Of a stretch of 14,001 bases of DNA, positions 1 through 7,270 are shown one piece after another. The notes under the pieces were generated by a model that saw only the letters and a program-made list of their open reading frames with translations, had not been told where the DNA came from and did no database searches. The stretch covers positions 1 through 14,001 of the forward strand of contig JAJPHP010000002.1 in NCBI GenBank assembly GCA_021325255.1, given 5' to 3'. Each line of letters opens with the position of its first letter. Position 1 is the stretch's first letter. Source of the DNA: Nitrososphaerota archaeon. GTDB taxonomy: Archaea; Thermoproteota; Nitrososphaeria; Nitrososphaerales; CADDZS01. The position numbers and the translations under genes were made by a program.

Positions 1-204
1 CTCGAGATTGTGGTAGACCGTAAGGAAAATCAGGGCAGCAGATGCAAGATATGCGCGATACAACCCATATACAAAGAATCCAATTGCCGTGACTTTGGCG
101 ATTGTAGTTTTCTCTGTATTCCTATTTCGTATGCTCTGGGTCGTTTCTGAATCACCCGTGGTAGTTCCTGATAGATTTTGTAGTTTTCGTTTGTCCCAAA
201 CCAA
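1..204 (-). CDS. Partial membrane protein, N-terminal part, runs off left edge
   Basis: A minus-strand frame is open from a TTG at 202-204, directly after an in-frame TAG, to the window edge, giving 68 residues. The first 35 or so are polar and rich in Thr, Ser, Arg and Lys. From about residue 36 the chain becomes strongly hydrophobic (segments such as AIGFFVYGLYRAYLASAALI and FLTVY), which reads as one long or two short transmembrane helices. No family is recognised. It lies about 100 bases downstream of the tip-like tail ending at 307, on the same strand. That repeats the order 'Rhs tip then membrane protein' seen at 11859/11789 and 9830/9729, so it may be an immunity protein; this is inference. 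No ATG is available, so the start is uncertain, and an upstream start with a frameshift is possible. Confidence 0.45.
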   Translation of the reverse strand, partial: MVWDKRKLQNLSGTTTGDSETTQSIRNRNTEKTTIAKVTAIGFFVYGLYRAYLASAALIFLTVYHNLE

Positions 205-306
205 CTAAAGTGGAATTACTCACTGTGCCTCGATACCTCGCGAGATTCAGATTTGAAATTGATGCTCATTTCCAAGATCTATTTGATACCTTAGAGCAAG
301 GGCCTC

Positions 307-1074
307 CTATAACAGGGGGCCAAGAATTGGCAAGAATGGCAATATCCAGTCTGTTCGGTCATACCAATCTGCGGCGCCCGCTTCGGCCTCTTCTATCGCG
401 CCCTTTCCAGTAGCACTCTGGCCATGATCGATAGTGTATCCTCCCGCAAAAAATGTAGCCCCGACCGACATACCCAAGGCGTAGCCGGTCCATAGATTTG
501 GCCTAAGAAAAGTGGCATAGCCAAGCATAAAATCGGCAATAATCAGACCACCAGTAACTCCCATTGCCGCCGCTTCACCGCATAACATTTCGGGCTGGCC
601 ATCACACATTGGCAACGAGCCGCCCTGAGCTGAGGGGTCATTCTGCAAGGCAGGATCCAATACATTCGAAACAGTAATAGTGCTCGAAGTCTTGTCTGCT
701 TGCCACCTGCAGTAATGTAATACGTATCGAGTGATGCATTCATAGAAGTGAACGTAGTTGCGGCACCCGGCGGACCGCCAAAGACCAGCTCTGCATCGTA
801 GAAGTTGTTCCTCGGAGTGTAAAGTCCCATCTATTGACAAAGCAGTCGAGGCCGTGTCGTTATTATTGCTGCGGAGCAATACGCTGTCATAGATCGCTTC
901 GGCGGTCGTAGAGCCTGAGATCACCGTGTATCCAAAGCTTGCTTTGTTGTAGCCATTCGGTTGTTGTGTTACGCTGATTGACACCTTGAATGCGTAAGGG
1001 AAAGAATATTCCAGCACGGTGGCCAGAGTCCGTCTAGGTGAACATTTCACTTCCAGCATCTCGGTGTTCGTCAT
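307..1074 (-). pseudogene. Chimeric ORF: thermopsin-like segment with compensating frameshifts, joined to an Rhs-tip-like tail
   Basis: The 255-codon ORF looks like real protein at both ends but not in the middle. Residues 20-83 (with SFPYAFKVSISVTQQ) resemble the C-terminal part of archaeal thermopsin-like secreted proteins. Residues about 84-128 are Cys/Arg-rich nonsense, whereas the +1 frame over the same bases gives YTPRNNFYDAELVFGG and FTSMNASLDTYY, which continue that family. Removing one G at 826-828 and adding one base near 689-693 restores a single frame. From about residue 138 the chain changes character: a Cys-containing linker (MCDGQPEMLCG), two hydrophobic segments (168-190, 195-213) and a tail with GQSATGKGAIEEAEAG, which loosely matches GNSATWNGAVVHADEG in the tip of the large Rhs gene. 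I read it as a decayed secreted-protein fragment recombined with an Rhs-type tip. The start overlaps the stop of the upstream ORF by ATGA. Confidence 0.5.
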
Positions 1075-1286
1075 CTTTCCACGCTAGATCTCCTCAAACC
1101 GTAGTAACGCATGACGTAACCACTCGCGACAGCTACAATGATCATCGATAGGATGACATATCGAAGTATAGTGCCCGACCATTCGTGGGCCAAAGCAAGC
1201 GAGGCAATTATTGCTACGAAGACAAGCGTAATTACAGCGGCAACTAAAGCCTGATACCTCAACTCTAGTAATCGAGATCTTGCCAA
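1071..1286 (-). CDS. Small two-helix membrane protein
   Basis: This 71-residue protein has two clear hydrophobic stretches, at about residues 12-33 (with AAVITLVFVAIIASLALA) and 38-58 (with YVILSMIIVAVASGYV), joined by a short HEWSG loop. The ends are basic (MARSRLLELR; YYGLRRSSVER), consistent with an integral membrane hairpin with both termini in the cytoplasm. The start is TTG; no ATG occurs before the second helix. Its TGA overlaps the ATG of the 307-1074 ORF (ATGA), suggesting coupled translation. No family is recognised. By size and topology it resembles the other small membrane proteins interspersed with the Rhs tips, so a role as immunity protein for a lost or neighbouring tip is possible but unproven. 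Confidence 0.55.
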   Translation of the reverse strand: MARSRLLELRYQALVAAVITLVFVAIIASLALAHEWSGTILRYVILSMIIVAVASGYVMRYYGLRRSSVER

Positions 1287-1699
1287 AAGTGGTTTACTCT
1301 GCCCTTTCCAATTTCTCCGAGAGTCGCTTGCTTCGGTGTTACTCTTGCTCGAGGCGAGCAGGATGGTTTTTCACATACACCCGCCAAACCCGAAATTCAA
1401 TATTAAAGAGATCCAAGGCTCTAAACGCCAAAAATGTCGAGGTTTAAGAGAATTGCTTTCGCCTACTCGAAAAGATGTAGGTTGTAAGATAAACCACGGC
1501 CATCGTTGTTCCAGTGGCAAAGGCATAACCTTCAAGGGGAGAAAAGACTTCGCGGATGCATTATAGTTTGTTGTTTTAGGGATCGTCATTATCAGAATTT
1601 ATATGCTAGTGTCTTGGCTGCATCGAAAATGCATCATATGACCTAACAAGAATGCATTCTGCCATTCTCTCGATATTGCAGCCCGTGAACCGAGTAGAA
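1287..1699. other. Intergenic stretch without a convincing gene
   Basis: About 410 bases separate the 71-residue membrane protein from the repaired end of the thermopsin-like pseudogene. Both strands hold open frames of 70-75 codons, but their compositions look random. The only protein-like piece is a minus-strand frame open at 1444-1560 (39 codons). It contains a hydrophobic run (MAVVYLTTYIF) followed by a basic end (SSRRKQFS) but has no start codon in frame, so it may be the relic of another small membrane protein. No RNA gene or repeat was recognised. Confidence 0.4.
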
Positions 1700-2637
1700 C
1701 TAACTCGTAACGAATTGGTACGGTGTACTGTACACTGTATGCCCCCACGTCGAATAAGACTGGTACGGCGGATTCGAGAAGGGGCTGAACGAGATTGGCC
1801 CTGTGCAACCCGTGAAGATTACCGAAAAGTTTGGATATTCCAGCTCATCGATGCACATTCTGGCCGATTTAGAGGCGAAATTGTATTGGAATATACAACT
1901 TTTTTGTCCGAACAGAAATTAGGGTTCGTTACATACCATTCGGTTGTCAAACCACTTGCTGTGTTTGAGTAAGGCTTTGAGACGAAAATGCTGGAGTTGA
2001 AAGCCTTGAAGCTTGCGTTTGCGGATGCTGACGTATTCCAATCGTATCCAGACATTTTTACTATGGCATTGTTTCCAGCCGAGACATTTTCGCCCGGAAG
2101 TATCTTCAATGATAGTAGAACAATATCTCCGTCCTTGACGGATCGTGAGAAATTCAGACCCTCAGAGCTGGTCGCGTTATCTGGGAAGAGAGAGCGATTT
2201 GAAGTTGCATTCCACACTTGGTATATGAACCCGAAGCCAGATCTATGAAATGTCGCAGTCACTAGAGTATTCCACGAGAGCCCGACCTCATACCAGTAAT
2301 TAGCATCCGTTAATCCTTGAAGTAGGTATTCCGGACCGTTCCCCAAGCTTTCATTTTGTTCGACTGCGGATACATTGAATTGCAACACGGCTCCGAACTC
2401 TTGATTAAAATTGAGATGAAATTGTTGAAGAACATTTGGAAGATGAGAGGCATTGCCTCCAGGGCCAGTAACATTTCCATCATATGCATAACATACCGAT
2501 CCTGACATCAGCTCGAGACCAGACTTGGGGTAGGAGCCAACGGCGCGGCCATAATAAATATAGAAATAAGATGCCATAGAAGCAAGAATCAGGGCAAGAA
2601 CGACCGCAACAAGACAAAGAATCATTTTGTTATTCAT
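1700..2637 (-). pseudogene. Thermopsin-like secreted protein, broken by a one-base deletion
   Basis: The uninterrupted frame (1819-2637, 272 residues) has an N-terminal signal or anchor helix (residues 5-28, ILCLVAVVLALILAS). It then follows the intact paralog at 5296-6210: NVSAVEQ, GxGPxYLL.GL, YWYxVGL.W, GF.FIYxVWN, YDWN and TEW occur in the same order. Near the end the frame runs into an unrelated tail (CASMSWNIQTFR). The next frame over the same bases gives RMCIDE, ISFSPF and HTVYSTPYQFVTS, matching RICIDE, ITYDAT and ITVYSDAHRFITD of the paralog. Adding one base at about 1862-1864 joins the two and extends the product to 312 residues, ending at the TAG at 1700-1702, close to the paralog's 304. 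Many Asn-X-Ser/Thr sites suggest a glycosylated extracellular protein. Family function is uncertain; no catalytic residues are claimed. A sequencing error would produce the same pattern. Confidence 0.7.
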
Positions 2638-2689
2638 TACGGATATCCATCCGCTCTTCTGGAAAGCTTCCTTCTCACTTTCGATGGTA

Positions 2690-2700
2690 CATATATTTTT
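2690..2700 (-). promoter_or_regulatory. TATA-box-like promoter for the thermopsin-like gene
   Basis: On the minus strand AAAAATATATG lies about 55 bases before the ATG at 2637. Archaeal initiation 25 or so bases downstream would leave a leader of about 30 bases containing a purine-rich GAGAAGGAAG stretch. Assigned by motif and spacing only. Confidence 0.45.
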
Positions 2701-2839
2701 GTGCGACGGTCGAGATGGTATGAAAGAAATTCTGTCGGTTTCAATAGCAAACTGAATTTGGTATCAATCTAAAACGAACCGCCGACTTTCAAACAATTCT
2801 ACAGCCCCCGATGGGTTTTCATTTGCAAACAATGCAATG

Positions 2840-4072
2840 CTAAAATGAGCTTAGCCATTTGAAGAACTCTACCGCCGCCCCAGTGCCAATCGCCTGCTCG
2901 GCGCCTTCGGGAGTCGCACCTGCACCATTTTCAACAGTGTAAACAAGACCTTCGGCTCCTCCCCAGATTAAGGCGTCGCCAGTCTCTTCTATGTAGGGGG
3001 CAGCGGGAGCAAAGACTACACTCCCTGCAGCTAATGGAGCCAGGCCCAAGGCGAGTCCACCACCAGCAAGGATAGCTCCAACTGAAATTAGTCCCGCCTC
3101 CCACTCTGCATTAGTCCCTTGGGGGGCCGTAGGATGAGTAAGACAAGGTTGTCCTTCAGGGGTACAGCCATCACTTCCAGCTGGTTGATACGGTGCGTCA
3201 GCAGGACGTGTGTAGTCTAGAATTTGTATGGTCACAAGACTCGATTGATATGCCGTCTGATCCACAGTGGGACTTGAAATGCTTGTTCCGCCCCCGGCAG
3301 TTGAGTATTTACCACTACTTACGACTGGCACGTAGTTACCAGCAACGCAGCCGGTGCCTCCGCAGTCCTGAGAAGAAGTGGTCTGAGCCAAAACCCATGA
3401 TTGGTAAGCTGGCGAATTTGTGTACGAGTTCTTTGCGCTCAAAGTCGATTGGTAGTTTAATGCAACTGTTATGAACATATGCCCGCTAGGGTCAACGAGT
3501 GAAAGAGGATAGTCCCGCGCGTAGACGTATCTGTCTTCGCTCATGGGATCTTTGACGTTGCCTGGATTGCTGTCTTCACTAATGAACCTCCCACTTTCAG
3601 GATCATAATATCTTGCACCAAAGTAGTACAAGCCTGTTAGAGGATTAATTAGCTTGCCAGTGAAGAGGTAATAAATTCCAGAGCCAGAGGGATTGTATTC
3701 TGGACCAAATGGCAGGTAATCCGTACTGAATTGTATGCTCCCAGTACTTGTTGTCGCGAGTCTAGTACTGCCAATGTTGCCCTGCTGCAAGTAGTATGAA
3801 GTGCTCCCCGAGAGCTCACCGACTTGCATCCCGTTCGCGTAAATGTGCTTTGTAATCAAGGAGCTCGAAAGGTTCTTCTCGTATATTATGCTACTTGAGC
3901 TCTGATAGATATATTCAAGCTCGCTGTGGGATAGCGTCCGGCCTTGCAAAGAATATGCAATGGTCAGTAAGGAGGTAGTCTCTGCGAAGATTGGGTGCCC
4001 TCCAGTTCTAGTTCGCTTCACCGCATGTTCGTTTACGCGGAAGAGTCCGAATAAATTTTCGGAAGTTCTCAT
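2840..4072 (-). CDS. Orphan Rhs core fragment with C-terminal tip (cassette A)
   Basis: This 410-residue ORF is a truncated copy of the 3' end of the large Rhs gene. Residues 1-52 have no counterpart there. From YIYQ (residue 54) to about 278 it follows the large gene without gaps, including YLPFGPEYNPSG, GLYYFGARYYDPESGRF, RYVYARD and the core-closing DPSGH at 194-198. After DPSGH comes a Ser/Thr/Gly linker with a Cys pair (QDCGGTGC) that both copies share. Residues 279-410 are the unique tip: a Pro/Cys-containing piece, hydrophobic segments around 325-360, then WGGAEG and an amphipathic end (VEFFKWLSSF). The tip is distantly similar to that of the large gene (WGG, then Tyr, then Asn-Gly, then EFF). 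Without YD repeats or signal peptide it is probably not secreted alone and serves as a silent tip reservoir; this is inference from bacterial Rhs loci. The first 52 residues and the start are doubtful. Confidence 0.75.
   Translation of the reverse strand: MRTSENLFGLFRVNEHAVKRTRTGGHPIFAETTSLLTIAYSLQGRTLSHSELEYIYQSSSSIIYEKNLSSSLITKHIYANGMQVGELSGSTSYYLQQGNIGSTRLATTSTGSIQFSTDYLPFGPEYNPSGSGIYYLFTGKLINPLTGLYYFGARYYDPESGRFISEDSNPGNVKDPMSEDRYVYARDYPLSLVDPSGHMFITVALNYQSTLSAKNSYTNSPAYQSWVLAQTTSSQDCGGTGCVAGNYVPVVSSGKYSTAGGGTSISSPTVDQTAYQSSLVTIQILDYTRPADAPYQPAGSDGCTPEGQPCLTHPTAPQGTNAEWEAGLISVGAILAGGGLALGLAPLAAGSVVFAPAAPYIEETGDALIWGGAEGLVYTVENGAGATPEGAEQAIGTGAAVEFFKWLSSF
3241..3914 (-). repeat. Rhs core/linker repeat, copy A
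   Basis: This segment aligns with 12203-12876 at a constant offset of 8962 bases, with no net insertion or deletion at the points I checked, and the two are very similar by eye. It covers the end of the Rhs core, the DPSGH codons and the shared linker. Sequence on both sides is unrelated, so these are the recombination boundaries. Confidence 0.85.
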
Positions 4073-4151
4073 TTCCTCGAAAAATAAAGGCGTAAATCCT
4101 TGCGCGGGAGGCCGAGGCCGTTGAATCTTAGCTTACAGAGAAGTCTCGGAG

Positions 4152-5144
4152 ATGCCAGAAGATTCACCTAAGGGAATCAAGCGCAGGATAACTCTAGCCC
4201 TGTTCGCCTTTGTCGCTCTTTGGAGTCCTGCTGAAGTGCGCGATGCTAGCCATCAGGAGAACTTGACGAAGAGGGAAAGCAGCCAAGGACTATTGGGCAC
4301 GGAAATTATTCTGGCGGAGGAGCAAGGGGCGTCAAGAAGGGTGACCGCGTTGAGGAAGTTGACGGGGACGCTCGTTCTAACCAACAGGCGGCTTGTGTTC
4401 GTTCCGGGAAACCAAAGGCTCGTCAACGAATCTTTCGGGCCCGAGGGACTGAGGGAGATCCCCTCAAATACAGCCTCGAGGGGCGTCATCCCCTCTGTGA
4501 GCTACGCGGTAATCTACGACGCTGTGGAACTGTCGCGACCGTTGCCTGCCGCTTCTTCTCCCCAATCAGACGCTGTTTCAATCGGACTTGAGGACATCGT
4601 ATCGGCGGAAGGTGTGGCAGTGAGGAGTTTGGCAATACGTCTCACCGGAGGAGGCGGCCCTCTACTCAGGGTTACTTGGAAGGACCGGGGCGCGGCTGCC
4701 GGAGAACGGGCTAGACAACCGTCGGAAGAAGAAGAGAAGAAAGAGGAGTTCGAGGAGAACATCACGGGCAAGAGTAGGAGGAAGAACCTGAACGATTGGG
4801 CTGACGTGATACTCAAGTTAAAGTCCGGAGCTCTCAACATTGTATTAGAGCGACAGACTGCGCTGGAACAGGCAAAGCCCAAATTGGACACGGACGAAGG
4901 AAAGGTGCTCTACCTTTTGGGCGACATGCAGAGCAAGAGCACTCTTCAACTCTCGGAGGAAGCGGAGAAGAACTTCGGTTGGAAGATTGAACTAGATGCG
5001 ATTCAAGCGGCTTGCAATGAGCTCGTAAAGCGGAAACTAGTTGTGGGAACATACGAAGGCTTCTGGGATGACGGAGATTTGGAGTATCCGCCTTTCTACC
5101 GGAAGAAAGCTCCGCTGGGCGAGGAATACGATATCTCAAGCTGA
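4152..5144 (+). CDS. GRAM/PH-like domain protein with C-terminal winged-helix-like domain
   Basis: This 330-residue protein contains GTLVLTNRRLVFVPG at residues 72-86, the strand-turn-strand signature of GRAM and bacterial PH-like domains, which bind membranes or act as small scaffolds. The domain appears to span about 48-178, with further strands at LEDIVSAEG and LAIRLTGGG. A highly charged Glu/Lys linker (190-212) follows. Residues about 249-302 (GKVLYLLGDMQSKSTLQLSEE and CNELVKRKLVVGTYEGFW) look like a winged helix. The ATG at 4152 has CGGAG just before it, but the first 40 residues fit poorly, and a GTG at 4236 is an alternative start. It is the only plus-strand gene in the left half, sits between two Rhs/thermopsin cassettes, and is more GC-rich by eye, so it may be an insertion or an ancestral gene split from its neighbours. 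Exact function unknown. Confidence 0.65.
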   Translation: MPEDSPKGIKRRITLALFAFVALWSPAEVRDASHQENLTKRESSQGLLGTEIILAEEQGASRRVTALRKLTGTLVLTNRRLVFVPGNQRLVNESFGPEGLREIPSNTASRGVIPSVSYAVIYDAVELSRPLPAASSPQSDAVSIGLEDIVSAEGVAVRSLAIRLTGGGGPLLRVTWKDRGAAAGERARQPSEEEEKKEEFEENITGKSRRKNLNDWADVILKLKSGALNIVLERQTALEQAKPKLDTDEGKVLYLLGDMQSKSTLQLSEEAEKNFGWKIELDAIQAACNELVKRKLVVGTYEGFWDDGDLEYPPFYRKKAPLGEEYDISS

Positions 5145-5295
5145 GATGGCAGTTATACGCAATAAGCTCTACTTCCTGCCTTGTGCAATATTGGCCCTCC
5201 CTACGAAGACGTCCTCGACCATTGTTCTATATCACGGTCATTTTCCACACTTTGCTTTGGGCTCATTGTCACCTCAGTCTTTTGCAGTGAGCGTC

Positions 5296-6210
5296 TTAAT
5301 CAGTTATGAATCTATGAGCATCACTGTAGACTGTTATCCCTTTAAAAGAAAAACTCTGAAGCCCTTCCGTCGCATCGTATGTTATTCTAGAACTGCAATT
5401 TGCAAACAATAGTCTTCCGTTTGAACTTTGGCCGTTGGCGATGCTGGAGGGAGCCAGATCTGATTCGTCGATGCATATGCGAGCTGAAGGGGCCGGGATC
5501 ACAGAGTTCCAATATGTGACGTTCTTTGCCCCGACGAAATTTGCGCAAACTTGGTGCCACTCCGTCATTACGCCGGTCGAAGCTATCGTCACATTCGTTT
5601 GGTTGCCTCCCAAGAAGGTAGATGCCCCGTAGGCACTGTAACTTGCGCTGGCTCGAACACCGCTGTTCCAGTCGTATGCTGCCATGGTCACGTTTCCCCC
5701 TGAAAAGTTTAGGGAGATGGCAACAACATCGGCATTATTTATTCTACCATGAAACGCTCCCCCGCCGGCTCCGCCATCGGGAGGATAGATTGATTGCCGG
5801 GAGGAAATGTTCCACACCTCGTATATGAATGAGAAACCCGACGTATAGCCGCTCAAGTTGCCGTTCGCCCCGTTCCAGGCAAGGCCGACCTGGTACCAGT
5901 AGAGTTTATCAGAAAGGCCGTTCAGGAGATAGGACGGCCCGTAGCCAAAGGTGTCGCTCTGTTCCACAGCTGACACATTATAGACGATTGAGTTGTACTT
6001 CCCATCCAAGGCTAGGAACATTTGTCGCGTATACTGAGCAGTGGGCTTACCCTCTCCTCCCGAGTAGCTAAATGAAAGAGAACACGAATTCGATGTCGTG
6101 TGTGTAAGCACACCCGAAAGGAAATTGGCGTAAATGGCGATGGCAAGGACGGAAGATACCAGAATCAAGGCCACCAGAAAGATTAGAATCGACTTTGATT
6201 GTGCGCCCAT
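5296..6210 (-). CDS. Thermopsin-like secreted/anchored protein
   Basis: This 304-residue protein begins with a strong signal or anchor helix (residues 8-27, ILIFLVALILVSSVLAIAIY). The rest is a beta-rich, Asn/Ser/Tyr/Gly-rich extracellular domain with many Asn-X-Ser/Thr sites. Landmarks are NVSAVEQ (78-84), YGPSYLLNGL (90-99), YWYQVGLAWN (104-113), GFSFIYEVWN (125-134), MAAYDWN (176-182) and MTEWHQV (215-221). The same landmarks occur in the pseudogene at 1700-2637, so the two are paralogs. I associate this pattern with archaeal proteins often labelled thermopsin-like (peptidase family A5 or relatives), but no active-site residues can be pointed to and peptidase activity is not established. 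It ends at HRFITD, where longer relatives would continue. AGGAG precedes the ATG by about 15 bases. It lies 259 bases downstream of Rhs cassette B, on the same strand. Confidence 0.7.
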   Translation of the reverse strand: MGAQSKSILIFLVALILVSSVLAIAIYANFLSGVLTHTTSNSCSLSFSYSGGEGKPTAQYTRQMFLALDGKYNSIVYNVSAVEQSDTFGYGPSYLLNGLSDKLYWYQVGLAWNGANGNLSGYTSGFSFIYEVWNISSRQSIYPPDGGAGGGAFHGRINNADVVAISLNFSGGNVTMAAYDWNSGVRASASYSAYGASTFLGGNQTNVTIASTGVMTEWHQVCANFVGAKNVTYWNSVIPAPSARICIDESDLAPSSIANGQSSNGRLLFANCSSRITYDATEGLQSFSFKGITVYSDAHRFITD

Positions 6211-6469
6211 CGAAATTCCATCACACTCCTAACAAAATGCTTGAAGAACTTCGCGGTATGTCAAATTACTCAATGAGGCTCTTTACAGATAGGAATGCTA
6301 GGATCCGAATTGCGCCTCAGAAGACTCCTAGCTCACGTGTAGAGAAAGAGCATGAAATGGTTCTTCCTTATGGTTGTCAGTTTTCTGAGCATACGAATGA
6401 ATCTTGGAAGCAATCTTATGTCGTTTCATGGCACCTAGGATCTGACGGCTTTCGCGGCTCGGCTGCGCC

Positions 6470-7054
6470 TCAATGACAAGCCACTACGTGCCCCCAGATT
6501 GGGAATGTGATCCCTAGGATGAAACCAGCCACTGCTCCCGCGATCGCCCCCTCGGGTCCTATAGATGACCCAGCCATACCGAGCAAAGCAGGGCCAGCGA
6601 CCTCGGGGTCGCTTGAAGCGGCCAGAGCGTCAACAAATGTGCATGCATCCATGTTGGGAATGTTCACCGTACCGGTGTAAGTTGACCCGCTAGTATCGGC
6701 AGTCGAGAATGAAGTTATTGTCTGAAGGGTCTGCTGGGCGTATGTTGAGCTTGTGCTCGGAATTGCTGTTACAGTAACCGTAGTGGTCGTAACAGTCACC
6801 GTAGTTGTTGTTGTAGATTGGGCAGACCCTTGTGTAGAAGAGGTGCTAGTTGCTGTTGTAGTGTACGTGCCACTCGAACTTGAAGGTGTACTTTGGGACG
6901 CTTGCCAAGATTGGTAAGCCGGTGAGTTTGTGTATGAGTTCGTGGCGCTCAGAGTCGATTGGTAGTTTAATGCGACCGTTGTAAACATGTGCCCGCTCGG
7001 GTCAACGAGTGAGAGAGGATCGTCCCGCGCATAGATGTATTTGTCTTCGCTCAT
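6470..7054 (-). CDS. Orphan Rhs fragment with Ser/Thr-rich stalk and tip (cassette B)
   Basis: The 194-residue ORF starts inside the Rhs core: MSEDKYIYARDDPLSLVDPSGH matches the end of the core in the other copies (written here in two parts, MSEDKYIYARD and DPLSLVDPSGH). The shared linker follows (NYQSTLSA, SYTNSPAYQSW), then a unique Ser/Thr-rich run from about residue 54 to 120 with long Thr/Val stretches such as TTTTTVTVTTTTVTVTA, resembling an extracellular stalk. The tip (about 128-194) has one or two hydrophobic segments (GAIAGAVAGFILGITFPIW) and ends in VVACH. Homology continues upstream of the ATG at the DNA level to about 7079, but the frame is closed there by a stop at about 7101-7103, so this is a 5'-truncated remnant. 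It could be expressed from the overlapping small ORF at 7051-7218, or be a silent cassette. Confidence 0.65.
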   Translation of the reverse strand: MSEDKYIYARDDPLSLVDPSGHMFTTVALNYQSTLSATNSYTNSPAYQSWQASQSTPSSSSGTYTTTATSTSSTQGSAQSTTTTTVTVTTTTVTVTAIPSTSSTYAQQTLQTITSFSTADTSGSTYTGTVNIPNMDACTFVDALAASSDPEVAGPALLGMAGSSIGPEGAIAGAVAGFILGITFPIWGHVVACH

Positions 7055-7079
7055 CGGATCTTTATTGTCGCTTGGATTG
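6909..7079 (-). repeat. Rhs core/linker repeat, copy B
   Basis: This stretch aligns with 3399-3569 (offset 3510) and with 12361-12531. It covers the last part of the Rhs core, the DPSGH codons and the start of the linker. To the left the Thr-rich stalk is unique; to the right similarity stops around 7080-7090. Confidence 0.75.
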
Positions 7080-7218
7080 AGACTGTACGTGGAGAACTAT
7101 CCCTCTTCGGTAACAATAATGGCCAGGAGAGTAGTCCAAAAATGAAAAGAGAAAGCACTACGTTAATGAGCCCATAGCAAGAAGAAATCCTGCAAGACCC
7201 CGAATCCTTCCATTGCAT
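7051..7218 (-). CDS. Possible small single-helix membrane protein
   Basis: An ATG at 7216-7218 opens a 55-codon frame ending at the TGA at 7051-7053, which overlaps the ATG of cassette B (ATGA). Residues 17-37 (LINVVLSLFIFGLLSWPLLL) form one transmembrane helix, followed by a basic tail (PKRDSSPRTVSIQATIKIR). The last 10 or so codons read Rhs core DNA in a non-Rhs frame, which shows the ORF was created or extended by the recombination that placed cassette B here. It may be a chimeric small membrane protein, or a relic of an immunity gene whose own 3' end was replaced. Whether it is expressed cannot be judged from sequence. Confidence 0.35.
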   Translation of the reverse strand: MQWKDSGSCRISSCYGLINVVLSLFIFGLLSWPLLLPKRDSSPRTVSIQATIKIR

Positions 7219-7270
7219 TTGAAATGTCAATTATGACACAATCTAAAGTTCTTTCAAAGCTGGGGGTGCA

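Noticed and set aside
210..413. 67-codon plus-strand frame near the left end
   Set aside because: It overlaps the end of the tip-like ORF on the other strand, has no TATA box, and its Arg/Leu/Pro-rich composition looks like a shadow frame.
1444..1560. 39-codon hydrophobic minus-strand frame
   Set aside because: It has a helix-like run and basic tail but no start codon in frame, so it was not listed as a gene, only mentioned in the intergenic note.
3193..3474. 93-codon plus-strand frame opposite Rhs cassette A
   Set aside because: It is antisense to well-supported Rhs linker and core-end sequence; no protein features of its own.
4514..5139. Minus-strand frames opposite the GRAM-like gene
   Set aside because: They are Ser/Pro/Arg-rich and antisense to a convincing protein; typical of GC-rich shadow frames.
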